This document shows positions 16,715-23,660 of a stretch of DNA of 35,362 nt, in pieces (position 1 is the first letter of the stretch; every line of letters begins with the position of its first letter). The notes under the pieces were generated by a model that had not been told where the DNA came from, searched no databases, and was given only the letters and a program-made list of their open reading frames with translations. This DNA comes from Spirulina sp. SIO3F2 (GTDB taxonomy: Bacteria; Cyanobacteriota; Cyanobacteriia; Cyanobacteriales; Spirulinaceae): the NCBI GenBank assembly GCA_010672165.1, contig JAAHHN010000049.1, positions 1-35,362 of the forward strand, given 5' to 3'. The position numbers and the translations under genes are program-made.

Positions 16715-16791
16715 GACTATCTTCAAGGGGAAGTGCAATTTGTGTTCGAGCATCAGTAATGGGATCGAAAGAATATTCACCAAGCCTTATT

Positions 16792-16820
16792 TCTAAGACA
16801 GGCAAGATGCCTGTCTTAGA
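16792..16820. repeat. Perfect palindromic hairpin repeat (TCTAAGACAGGCA arms)
   Basis: TCTAAGACAGGCA and its exact complement TGCCTGTCTTAGA flank a 3-base loop (AGA), giving a 13-base perfect stem. Repeats with the core ACAGGCAAGATGCCTGT are common in cyanobacterial genomes. A partial relative (GACAGCCGACAGG) follows at about 16841. The hairpin marks the upstream break of the DUF29 remnant, and the next gene downstream on the plus coordinate ends only 41 bases away. Confidence 0.8.
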
Positions 16821-16860
16821 CTCACCTAAATTTCTTGCCAGACAGCCGACAGGTATTGTC

Positions 16861-17691
16861 TTAGCTAGGACGCTGCGATCGCCGGATGGGTTTACTCGGG
16901 CGCGGTGTGTTACGGCTCTCGGGACGATCAGCCCCAGAATTGGCGGAGTTGGGGATAGGACGCTTAGAACCGATACGCTTAACCGGTTTACGGCTGTGGG
17001 GAGCACCACCGCCGCCTCGGCCGCCTTTTTTGATGAACTTCTTGCGTCGTTTAGGAATAAAACCAAAGTCCTCAGCAGTTTGGATTTGGAGTTGATTGCC
17101 TTGGCGAATTAGATGTAAATCCCAGAAATGTCCTACGGGGCGATCGCCCGAGAGTTCCCCTTGCAGATGTAACTTGAATGACTTGCGCTTCTCATCAGGA
17201 TTTTTAGCAAGCTGCTGAATTTTGACAATGACGGTTTTCTTCTCGGCTGAATAAAAAACAGCTTCACCCCGAATCGAAAAATAACCATCATCCATCAGAG
17301 GTTGTGCAGTTTCTGCTTCAGGTTCGGGCGGTGGATTTTCAGCTTGGAGTTTTTCAGGTTCCCAGACACCAACGATTTGCATATGCAAGCTTTCTTCTTC
17401 TTGTCGTGTCCGAGGATAAACAACCCAGAGGTGAGGTTCTTCCAAACTCAGATGATTCTTCACCAGACTGATCACGCGCCCCAAGAGCACTGCATCAATT
17501 TCTGCACCATCTTCAGTCACCAAATTTCCCTTGGTCGGTTGCTCTTCCGATGGGACATATTTACCCCGCACCAAGCCGATCGCACGATATTGTCGAGGTT
17601 CACTGGGGGGGGGAATGGGCTGAGTTCGTTGGAGTTTGGGTGGTGATGCCTCAGGCACAACTGTGGGGGGCGATTGAGTGTTGTTCTCCAT
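16861..17691 (-). CDS. Conserved cyanobacterial basic protein, function unknown
   Basis: The 276-residue protein has a proline-rich, disordered N-terminus (about 1-40). A folded middle follows, starting RAIGLVRGKYVPSEEQ and including VYPRTRQEEESLHMQIVGVWEPE and FSIRGEAVFYSAEKKTVIVKI. The tail is very basic and glycine/arginine-rich (KRRKKFIKKGGRGGGG and beyond). The tail suggests binding to RNA, DNA or ribosomes, but this is inference; I recall similar cyanobacterial proteins only as hypothetical. I use the ATG at 17691 (MENNTQSPP). An upstream ATG at 17859 would add 56 residues that look unlike protein and more like leader sequence. It is divergent from the TPR gene. Confidence 0.75.
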   Translation of the reverse strand: MENNTQSPPTVVPEASPPKLQRTQPIPPPSEPRQYRAIGLVRGKYVPSEEQPTKGNLVTEDGAEIDAVLLGRVISLVKNHLSLEEPHLWVVYPRTRQEEESLHMQIVGVWEPEKLQAENPPPEPEAETAQPLMDDGYFSIRGEAVFYSAEKKTVIVKIQQLAKNPDEKRKSFKLHLQGELSGDRPVGHFWDLHLIRQGNQLQIQTAEDFGFIPKRRKKFIKKGGRGGGGAPHSRKPVKRIGSKRPIPNSANSGADRPESRNTPRPSKPIRRSQRPS

Positions 17692-17998
17692 AGGTTTATA
17701 GTGCTCTGTTGAGTGTGAAAGTCTGATGAGATTAAGGGCCGGATTGCCTGAATCAAGGGGTTGAACCGAGCTATTGAGTTCAACCCTAACGTTGAACCTG
17801 TTCACAGGATTGCATTTTAATCCCGTCGGTTCTTCCAGAAATAGCATGTGGGTGTTCAACCCAGCGAAGTCTGGCTCAAAACTGAGTTGTTCGAATGAAC
17901 AATCTCATTGTAATGAATGCAACCCCGTGGCGTGAGAATCCGTACAGTTTGGGATTCAGTTTGCGGGTTCACCATCATCGTTCATAATTTTAGGTGCA

Positions 17999-18940
17999 GT
18001 GAAGCGCGGAGCAAATGGTGCTGTGAGTAAACGCAATATTCGGAATCCCTGGCTCTACGGCGGGATCATTATTCTCCTGATCATCTTTATCGGCAGTTCT
18101 GCTGTCCCGCTGGTCAATCAAGTGGCACGGAATCGCAATAACACCGCCACCCCGGTTGTGGCGAGTTCGCCTGTGCCAATCCCCTCACCCCAAAACCGGG
18201 CGGCTCTGACCAAGCAAGCTCAGGGGTTTGAGCTGGTGTTGGAGCGTGAACCCGATAATCTCACAGCCTTGCAAGGCCTTGTGGAGGTGCGTCTAGAGCA
18301 GGGCCAACTGCAAGAGGCGATGCCACCGTTGGAACGGCTAGCAACGCTGGCCCCCAATCAGCCTGACTATGCCATCTTGCTCGGTCAAGCGCGGGAACAT
18401 TTCGGTGATCCGGATGGAGCACTGGCGGCCTATGAGAGTGTCTTGAAGACCTACCCCGGTTATTTGAAGGCGCTCCAGGGAATTGTGGCATTGAAGTTGC
18501 AGCAAGAAAGCCCAGAGTGGGCGATCGGCCTTCTGGAAGCCACACTACAAACTGCACCGCAAGCCAACGAGGCTCGACCTGGCAGTATTGATGTGGCTTC
18601 AGTGCAAATGCTGTTGGGACGCGTATTTGAATATCAAGAGCGCTACACTGAAGCGATCGCGGTCTATGACCAAGTGAGCGCCAAGAACAAAACCGATTTT
18701 CGTCCAGTTTGGGCGAAGGCCGATATCTTGCGAGAACAGGAGCAGACGGATGGTGCACGGACCCTCTATGCCCGTGCTTTGACTCTCGCACCACCCCGCT
18801 ACCGCGATCGCATTAAACAGCTTATGGAAGCGTTAGATCAACCAGCAACAGAAACCCAGTCATCTGAAGCTAAGTCGACTGAAACTGCAACGGAAGCGGC
18901 TCAAGAAACCGCTACTGATTCTGAAAATGAAGCTGACTAG
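17999..18940 (+). CDS. Membrane-anchored tetratricopeptide-repeat protein
   Basis: The 313-residue protein starts at GTG (17999), has a basic N-terminus, one membrane helix (about 19-38, LYGGIIILLIIFIGSSAV), a proline-rich linker, then about five TPR units between residues 65 and 275. Examples are ALTKQAQGFELVLEREPDN and ALAAYESVLKTYPGY. A threonine/glutamate-rich tail closes it (STETATEAAQETATDSE). TPR domains bind partner proteins; the repeats probably lie outside the cytoplasm or on the thylakoid lumen side, but topology is not proven. No partner is obvious. The stop TAG (18938-18940) is part of the CTAG at the edge of MITE copy C. Confidence 0.85.
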   Translation: MKRGANGAVSKRNIRNPWLYGGIIILLIIFIGSSAVPLVNQVARNRNNTATPVVASSPVPIPSPQNRAALTKQAQGFELVLEREPDNLTALQGLVEVRLEQGQLQEAMPPLERLATLAPNQPDYAILLGQAREHFGDPDGALAAYESVLKTYPGYLKALQGIVALKLQQESPEWAIGLLEATLQTAPQANEARPGSIDVASVQMLLGRVFEYQERYTEAIAVYDQVSAKNKTDFRPVWAKADILREQEQTDGARTLYARALTLAPPRYRDRIKQLMEALDQPATETQSSEAKSTETATEAAQETATDSENEAD

Positions 18941-19054
18941 TACTGCGAAGCGGAGTTCAAAGTTCAGAGTTCAAAGTTCAAAGTTCAAAGTGCTTGTACA
19001 ACGGGCATTCTGTGAATTTTGAATGGATGGTTTATTTCTGCTGTTCTGTCCTAG
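18937..19054 (+). repeat. MITE-like element, copy C, flanked by CTAG
   Basis: A 118-base relative of copies A and B, beginning CTAGTACTGCGAAGCGGAG and ending TGCTGTTCTGTCCTAG. It belongs to a second subtype shared with copy D and carries one more GTTCAAA-type unit than D. Its left CTAG supplies the TAG stop of the TPR gene, although the stop would also exist in the uninserted site. Confidence 0.82.
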
Positions 19055-19155
19055 TGTTCTGTCAGCTCTAATTTTGTGTGTTGTCTATCGATAGCACTAT
19101 TGCCGAATAAGTGATGTGGAAACAAACAACTCACAGTTTTAAGCTTGACGCTGCA

Positions 19156-19926
19156 CTAGGGCACGATCGCCAGCTCCGATTGTTGCCAAACCCGGGCGAT
19201 CGCTTGCACCCGACGCCGTTGATCCGCTGCTACACAATCCCAATCACTCACTTGGCGACCCTCTCGTCGACAGATGCCAATCAGCCCTGAAGCATCAATT
19301 TTTCCCCGTCGTCGAAACGCCTCCACCCGCGCCCACACCATTGCCTGTTCTCCCGAAAGTCCTTTTGTTTGAGCTGTGTAATAAGCCTGGGGGAACTGCT
19401 GTGATACCCAAGGACTGGCCTGATTGTAGAGATCAACCGCATTAAGGAGCACCAAAGGCTGGGTGTCCGGCTCCAGTTGTGCGGTCTGAAGATCTGTTTT
19501 AATCAAGGCTAAGCGTTGCTGGACTCGCTCTAAACATTTCTGATTAGCACGATTGACATCTCCACCCCCTCGGCCTTGATCGCTGCACCAGCCCTGATTA
19601 CGGCGAAAGTTACCCGGATCGCTGTGGCCCCAGTAACTGGCCGTGGGTTTGCCGCTCATCGTCATATTGCCCTCAGCATGGGCGATCGCCAATACACCAA
19701 CCGACTCCAGGGAATCAAACAAGCTCCGGTGCGGGGGCGGCAAGGGGTGTAAGCGTGTTGCTAAACGCTCCCAAGCGCCCGGCAATGCCACCCAGAGCGA
19801 TTGCATCGGCGGCGCGATCGCTGCCGCCCCTAGTAATATCAGCATCAAGCTTGTCATGCCTGCCCACCAATCACGGGTGCAGACCACCAAATGTTCTTTT
19901 AGACCCCATTCTTTGCGTTTACTCAT
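19156..19926 (-). CDS. Membrane protein of unknown function, possibly lysozyme-like
   Basis: The 256-residue protein has one membrane helix (about 21-38) after a basic N-terminus, so the bulk is probably outside the cytoplasm. The segment AIAHAEGN (80-87) followed by SYWGHSDPGN (97-106) and NQGWCSDQGRG (110-120) resembles a cyanobacterial family I remember with the pattern AEG then GHTDPGN. A glutamate in that position hints at a lysozyme/transglycosylase-like fold, but I cannot show that. Four or more cysteines suggest disulfides. Its ATG overlaps the stop of the preceding gene by four bases (ATGA), so the two are translationally coupled. Confidence 0.7.
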   Translation of the reverse strand: MSKRKEWGLKEHLVVCTRDWWAGMTSLMLILLGAAAIAPPMQSLWVALPGAWERLATRLHPLPPPHRSLFDSLESVGVLAIAHAEGNMTMSGKPTASYWGHSDPGNFRRNQGWCSDQGRGGGDVNRANQKCLERVQQRLALIKTDLQTAQLEPDTQPLVLLNAVDLYNQASPWVSQQFPQAYYTAQTKGLSGEQAMVWARVEAFRRRGKIDASGLIGICRREGRQVSDWDCVAADQRRRVQAIARVWQQSELAIVP

Positions 19927-20429
19927 CCTTTGGGAATCTCGGTCGGTAAGGGCACATTCGGTACGGGTGCAGAATTGGCAGGGAACTGTTGCAAGGTGGG
20001 CACAATAGGCTGGGCGGGGCGCAACAGAGGATGGATTAGAGTGATATATGCACCACCTGCGGTTAACACCACCATTAACCAGAGGGTGAGTCGCTGTTTG
20101 GCTTGGGTGCGTTGGGTAGCGAGAACAATATTGAGCTTGCGATCAAGGTTGTGGAAATTTTGCAAGACACGCTCATCCAAATTGCCAAACCATTGGGCGA
20201 TCGCGGCTTGGCTGATGCTATGGTGTCGCCCCAGGTGTTGATGCAGGCCGGTGAATTTAGTGTCTAGGCGATTTTCCAATTGTGTGAGTTCGGCATGAAA
20301 TGTATAGCCCACACCGTTTTTGCGACGTTGCCATTGGCTGTTCGGTGTCTGAGGGCGAGGGGGAACGGTGGTTTCAACAAATTCGCCTTGGAGGATGGTT
20401 TCAGGATGTTGGAATTGAGTTTTGGCCAT
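19923..20429 (-). CDS. Single-pass membrane protein with helical N-terminal domain, unknown function
   Basis: The 168-residue protein has a disordered N-terminus rich in proline and glutamine, a helical segment (about 43-112, with HAELTQLENRLDTKFTGL and LDERVLQNFHNLDRKLN) likely to form a coiled coil, one membrane helix (about 114-133) and a proline-rich tail. I recognise no family. It is the middle gene of a three-gene minus-strand group, coupled to the next gene by a 4-base overlap and separated from the previous one by MITE copy D. The arrangement suggests an envelope-associated complex, which is inference. Confidence 0.65.
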   Translation of the reverse strand: MAKTQFQHPETILQGEFVETTVPPRPQTPNSQWQRRKNGVGYTFHAELTQLENRLDTKFTGLHQHLGRHHSISQAAIAQWFGNLDERVLQNFHNLDRKLNIVLATQRTQAKQRLTLWLMVVLTAGGAYITLIHPLLRPAQPIVPTLQQFPANSAPVPNVPLPTEIPKG

Positions 20430-20477
20430 GGTCTCAGGGTTGAGTCAAGTGATCTAAAAGAATTTATGGGGCAGGCC

Positions 20478-20588
20478 CTAGGACAGAACAGCAGAAATAA
20501 GCCATCCATTCAAAATTCACAGAATGCCTGTTGTACAAGCACTTTGAAATCTGAACTTTGAACTCTGAACTCCGCCTCGCGGTATTAG
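20478..20588 (-). repeat. MITE-like element, copy D, flanked by CTAG and TTAG
   Basis: A 111-base element closely matching copy C in inverted orientation, with CTAG at one edge (20478-20481) and TTAG at the other (20585-20588). Both tetramers fit the consensus YTAR on one strand or the other. Its upstream edge provides the TAA stop of the 138-residue gene on the minus strand. It lies between the first and second genes of what otherwise looks like one operon. Confidence 0.8.
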
Positions 20589-21001
20589 GGTTGCCATGCC
20601 ACGGTGATGCCGCTGCGGGTTGCGCCGATCAGCAGTTGACCGCGATCGCTCACGGGGTAAGTGAGCACAATGCCCGCGCTGGTTTGCACTTGGCAAGCAG
20701 GAGTTCCCAAGGTTTCCATTACTTGGGTGAGGCTTCTAAAGCGGGCCCCTTGGGCGAGCTGCACTTGCAGGTCTTGGGCTTGCTGGGCGGAAAAGGTAGT
20801 GGCTTGGGGGTTGGGAATGCAGGGGGTGTGGCTGACCAGTTGCGTCAAGGCCGCGTCAGGAGGCTGGTGTACTTGTCGCCACCCCCGCAACCAAAAGGAG
20901 AGGTCAAAGGCGCGATCAGAGCGGGCGAGGGCAGCGCCGACAATGCCGGCAAGGATTACGCCGTTGGCAATGCAGAGGGTTCCTTTAAGGAGGTTGTCCA
21001 T
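20585..21001 (-). CDS. Small exported or membrane-anchored protein of unknown function
   Basis: The 138-residue product starts MDNLLKGTLCIANGVILAG, an N-terminal hydrophobic segment (about 7-27) that should act as signal or anchor. The rest has about two cysteines (PCIPNP, PACQVQ) and a beta-rich C-terminal half (FRSLTQVMETLGTPACQV through GITVAWQP). The segment RSLTQVMETLGTPACQ resembles small outer-envelope lipoprotein-type folds (SmpA/BamE-like) but this is weak. The TAA stop falls in the edge of MITE copy D. It heads the three-gene group running down to 19156. Confidence 0.65.
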   Translation of the reverse strand: MDNLLKGTLCIANGVILAGIVGAALARSDRAFDLSFWLRGWRQVHQPPDAALTQLVSHTPCIPNPQATTFSAQQAQDLQVQLAQGARFRSLTQVMETLGTPACQVQTSAGIVLTYPVSDRGQLLIGATRSGITVAWQP

Positions 21002-21318
21002 AGCAAGGTTCGGGTTGGAGTGATCGAGTACCTTTCTATAGTATACATGAACTCTATGAATGGAGCTAGTGCATTTTTATTTATTCCTTTTATGCATTCA
21101 CTCACTGCTCTGTAAAGTTCCTTGTATTTCGCCGACAGTATCAAGCATGGAACTAACAGTAGCAAGGGTTGTGTTGGGTTTTGCTAACATGCGTTGCATG
21201 GGCTGCGTCTACGTGCAAACCAACTCACGATTTCAATCTAGTCTTGGTTTATATCAATCAGTAGAGGAAAGCTAATAACCTTCCTCTACTGAAACACAAC
21301 CAAAATCAAACGCGAAAC
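21002..21318. other. Intergenic region with one perfect hairpin
   Basis: No gene is visible in 317 bases. CAGTAGAGGAA (21259-21269) and TTCCTCTACTG (21281-21291) form a perfect 11-base stem with an 11-base loop, 28 bases beyond the stop of the coiled-coil operon. It could end or protect that transcript, although no T-run follows. A GTGTTGGGTTTTGC fragment near 21171 recalls the degenerate repeat at 13156-13252. The promoter of the 138-residue gene should lie at the low-coordinate end. Confidence 0.5.
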
Positions 21319-22404
21319 TTAACGACTATTTTTAGACTGTCCCTTCGCCAACTCACTCGTAATCGCCTTCAGGCTCTCTAACTCTGCCCGATTTGCCCGA
21401 CCTTCGATCGCCTTGGCCGCCAAATCTTGGACTTGCTTGAGGGTCGCATCCAGCTTCTTCGAGAGGACTTGAATTCGGCTCTCATTGCTACTGATTGTGT
21501 TCTCAAACCCCTCGATTCGAAGAAGATAGTTTTGGCGCTCCCCTTCAATTTCTTTGGTACGCAAGTCCGACTTGACCTTGGCATTGTAATGACCAATTTT
21601 GCGCCCCGATTCCTTGCCTTCTGTCTTTTTCTCCTCCAGCTCGGTTTCAAAAGCCTCCACTTTCTCCTTAGCTTCAGCGTATTCTTTTTCTTGCTCGGCG
21701 ATCGCTTTCTCCCGCTCTTCCCAGGCTTTTTCTTGGGTCTCACGCAGATCAGCGAGTTCCTGATAAAGTTGCTTTTGCGCCTGTTCGTACGCCTCATCAC
21801 TCTTATTGCGCTCCAGTTCTAGGTCATACTGGTAATCTTGCTCTTCCCGCTGGCGATCTTTACGAGTCGTTTCATCCCGCTCACGGCGATCGCGCTGCTG
21901 GGTTTCTTGTTCCTTTTGCCACGCCACTTGCAAATCTTGCAATTCTTGTTCGAGCGTTTCTTGGCTCGTTTCAAGCTCTTCGGCAAAGGTTTTAGCACTT
22001 TGCTCATAGTCAACGATCATCGTCTCCAGGGTTTGGTCGGTGATCGTTTCGACTTCGTGTAATTGGGCAAGGCGATCGATGATTTCTGTCACCTGCGCTT
22101 GTAAATCGCTAAGGCTAGAGGCCTCAGAAATCAACTGCTCGGAAAGATTGCTCACCGCACCGCCAAAACCAACTTGTACAGCTGCCAGTTTTTCTAGGGT
22201 TTGTTGGAGATTTGCACTTATTGTTTCCGCAGTCTTTTCTGAAGATTTAGGAGCATCAGTTGGGGCTATTGGTGCAGGAGCTGCGGGCGTGGGTTCGGGA
22301 CGTTTTTCCAGCTCAGCTTGTAGAGTTTTGTTGGCTTTTTGCAGTTCCCGAAAGGCAGCAATGATCTCGGCTTTAGTATTTTTGGAGCTAACAGATTGAA
22401 CCAT
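21319..22404 (-). CDS. Large coiled-coil protein, paralog of the upstream gene
   Basis: The 361-residue protein is almost entirely glutamate/lysine/glutamine-rich helix, with a short proline/alanine linker (PTPAAPAPIAPTDAP). It has no signal peptide or membrane segment, so it should be cytoplasmic. It shares the plan of its neighbour: an N-terminal EIIAAF motif, VQVGFGGAVSNLSEQL, a DYQYDLELERNK segment, EKAWEEREK, KVKSDLRTKE and a C-terminal YLLRIEGFENTI coiled coil. These matching blocks show the two genes arose by duplication. Function is unknown; filament, scaffold or cytoskeleton-like roles fit such proteins but are inference. It follows its paralog after 65 bases and is probably in the same operon. 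Confidence 0.8.
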   Translation of the reverse strand: MVQSVSSKNTKAEIIAAFRELQKANKTLQAELEKRPEPTPAAPAPIAPTDAPKSSEKTAETISANLQQTLEKLAAVQVGFGGAVSNLSEQLISEASSLSDLQAQVTEIIDRLAQLHEVETITDQTLETMIVDYEQSAKTFAEELETSQETLEQELQDLQVAWQKEQETQQRDRRERDETTRKDRQREEQDYQYDLELERNKSDEAYEQAQKQLYQELADLRETQEKAWEEREKAIAEQEKEYAEAKEKVEAFETELEEKKTEGKESGRKIGHYNAKVKSDLRTKEIEGERQNYLLRIEGFENTISSNESRIQVLSKKLDATLKQVQDLAAKAIEGRANRAELESLKAITSELAKGQSKNSR

Positions 22405-22469
22405 GATCTTGTGTAGAGAAACGGTGAAAAATTAGCAGAAGTGAATCAATTCAATGCGCAACTCAAGAC

Positions 22470-23453
22470 TTAAGCTGAGGCTGCGGTGGTCGGAAAGGCT
22501 TGCATGGCCAAACTTTGAGCTTGCTGGGTTGCTGCTTGTAGCTGTTCGGTGAGTTCTGCCACTTGAGCCATTTGGCGTTCGATTGTAGCTTCGAGGGCGG
22601 TGATCCGAAGTTGATAGCCTTGTTCCTCGGCAACCCATGATTTTTCTTGTAAATCTGCTTTCACCTTGGCATCCCGATCCGCTTCACGAATGGCTTCCGC
22701 TTTGGCTTCATCAAGGGCAGTTTTGAGCTGTTCTTCAAATCCCTCGATTTGGCTTTGGTGCTCGGCAAACTCCTCCGCGTGTTCTTCAAGATATTGCTCC
22801 CGTTCAACCCAGCCTTTTTCTTGACTGGCGTCTTGCTCGGCTAGGTCTCGTTCCTGTTGGCGTTGTTGTTCTTCGTATTCGTCGTGGGCAATTTTCCGTG
22901 CCCGTTCCATTTCATAGGCGTAATCGGCTTGTTCTTGAGTGCGTTGTTGCTCGCGGAGGGCTTCGGCTTCGGTTTGCTGGGTTTCAAACTCAGCCTGTTC
23001 TTTTTGCCAAAGTTTGCGGGTTTGGGTGGCGTCTTTGGTGATCGCCTCTTTTTGCTCGGTGATGCGGTTGGTTAGGGTTTCGAGCTGGGCGGTGTGCTCT
23101 TGGCGCAGAATGTAGAGGGCATCGGCAACAATTTGGATCTGTTGGAGCTGTTCAAGATGAGTTGTTTCAACCGCGATCGCTTTTTTTAGTTCATCGAGCT
23201 TGACCGTTTCGTTATTCAGGCGTTCAGAGAGGTCGTGAATCGCGCCACCGAACTCTAGCTGTAGGGCAGCCGTACCATTAACAATTTGATCGACGGTGTA
23301 GTCAGCAACCCGTTCTAGGAGGGCAGCATTTTGTTCTTTTTCGGCTTCTTCCTCTTTGGTGGCGACCTGAGGCGGACGGCGATCGCGAGCTTGGAGCAAG
23401 CGCTCAAAGGCTTTGAGAATCTCGGTTTTGCTGGTGAGAGAAGTTTGACTCAT
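22470..23453 (-). CDS. Large coiled-coil protein, first gene of the XRE-facing operon
   Basis: This 327-residue protein begins MSQTSLTSKTEILKAF and has the same order of blocks as the next gene: LEFGGAIHDLSERL, DYAYEMERARK, EKGWVEREQ, DAKVKADLQEK and GYQLRITALEATI. It is highly charged, helical and cytoplasmic. The ATG at 23453 lies 8 bases after the near arm of a 17-base inverted repeat. A longer reading from TTG at 23513 would start inside the -35 box and is rejected. It is divergent from the XRE gene across about 207 bases. No catalytic motif is visible and no family is recognised. Confidence 0.8.
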   Translation of the reverse strand: MSQTSLTSKTEILKAFERLLQARDRRPPQVATKEEEAEKEQNAALLERVADYTVDQIVNGTAALQLEFGGAIHDLSERLNNETVKLDELKKAIAVETTHLEQLQQIQIVADALYILRQEHTAQLETLTNRITEQKEAITKDATQTRKLWQKEQAEFETQQTEAEALREQQRTQEQADYAYEMERARKIAHDEYEEQQRQQERDLAEQDASQEKGWVEREQYLEEHAEEFAEHQSQIEGFEEQLKTALDEAKAEAIREADRDAKVKADLQEKSWVAEEQGYQLRITALEATIERQMAQVAELTEQLQAATQQAQSLAMQAFPTTAASA

Positions 23454-23460
23454 GGCGGTA

Positions 23461-23513
23461 TTGACCTTTGCATCAACTCTCTTCATCTTAACCCTGGTTG
23501 ATGCAAAGGTCAA
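23461..23513 (-). promoter_or_regulatory. Promoter bracketed by a perfect 17-base inverted repeat (likely XRE operator)
   Basis: On the minus strand TTGACC (23513-23508) and TAAGAT (23490-23485) are separated by 17 bases, an excellent sigma-70 promoter for the coiled-coil operon. TTGACCTTTGCATCAAC (23461-23477) and its exact complement (23497-23513) flank it. Each arm itself has the form TTGA-N8-TCAA, as expected of a dimeric helix-turn-helix repressor site. One arm overlaps the -35 box and the other covers about +2 to +17. The regulator is most simply the XRE protein encoded next door. Confidence 0.75.
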
Positions 23514-23660
23514 GAAAAACTAGAATAATATTTAGAGGACTGACGCATTCTTCAAAATTCGCCTTCATCATAGGGTGAGAGAACCCCTTGGCCGCCCGTT
23601 GGCAGAGGGTGCTTTGCCGCCAGTGCTCCCATTCACTCTTTACTCATCCACAGAACTACG

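Larger units (their letters stand above)
16392..16790 (-). pseudogene. DUF29 family gene remnant, split by MITE copy B
   Basis: Read on the minus strand, the segment just upstream of the MITE gives FDPITDARTQIALPLEDSP. The segment after it gives SLRTYPEQKLVDSYQ, then TFPQNCPYAIESVLAEDWLPQ after a short gap. Joined by removing the 112-base repeat and keeping a single CTAG, they read EDSPSLRTYPEQ in frame, the EDSPSLR signature and C-terminal half of a DUF29 protein. The N-terminal half (usually about 70-80 residues) is missing, and the remnant begins beside a palindrome at 16792-16820. With the insertion, translation stops inside the MITE (TGA). DUF29 proteins are abundant in cyanobacteria and have no assigned function. 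Confidence 0.75.

Noticed and set aside
16656-17066. 136-residue minus-strand frame as an intact gene
   Set aside because: Its N-terminal half is a shadow of the basic protein gene, and its C-terminal half is DUF29 remnant plus MITE, ending in the MITE's TGA.
17692-17859. 56-residue N-terminal extension of the basic cyanobacterial protein
   Set aside because: Composition differs from the rest and it would occupy the divergent promoter region.
18950-18998. Tandem TTCAAAG units taken for a CRISPR or satellite
   Set aside because: The units are 7-8 bases, contiguous without unique spacers, and are internal to the MITE family.
23454-23513. 20-residue N-terminal extension of the first coiled-coil gene from TTG
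   Set aside because: The TTG coincides with the -35 box and inverted-repeat arm; the ATG at 23453 matches the paralog's start.
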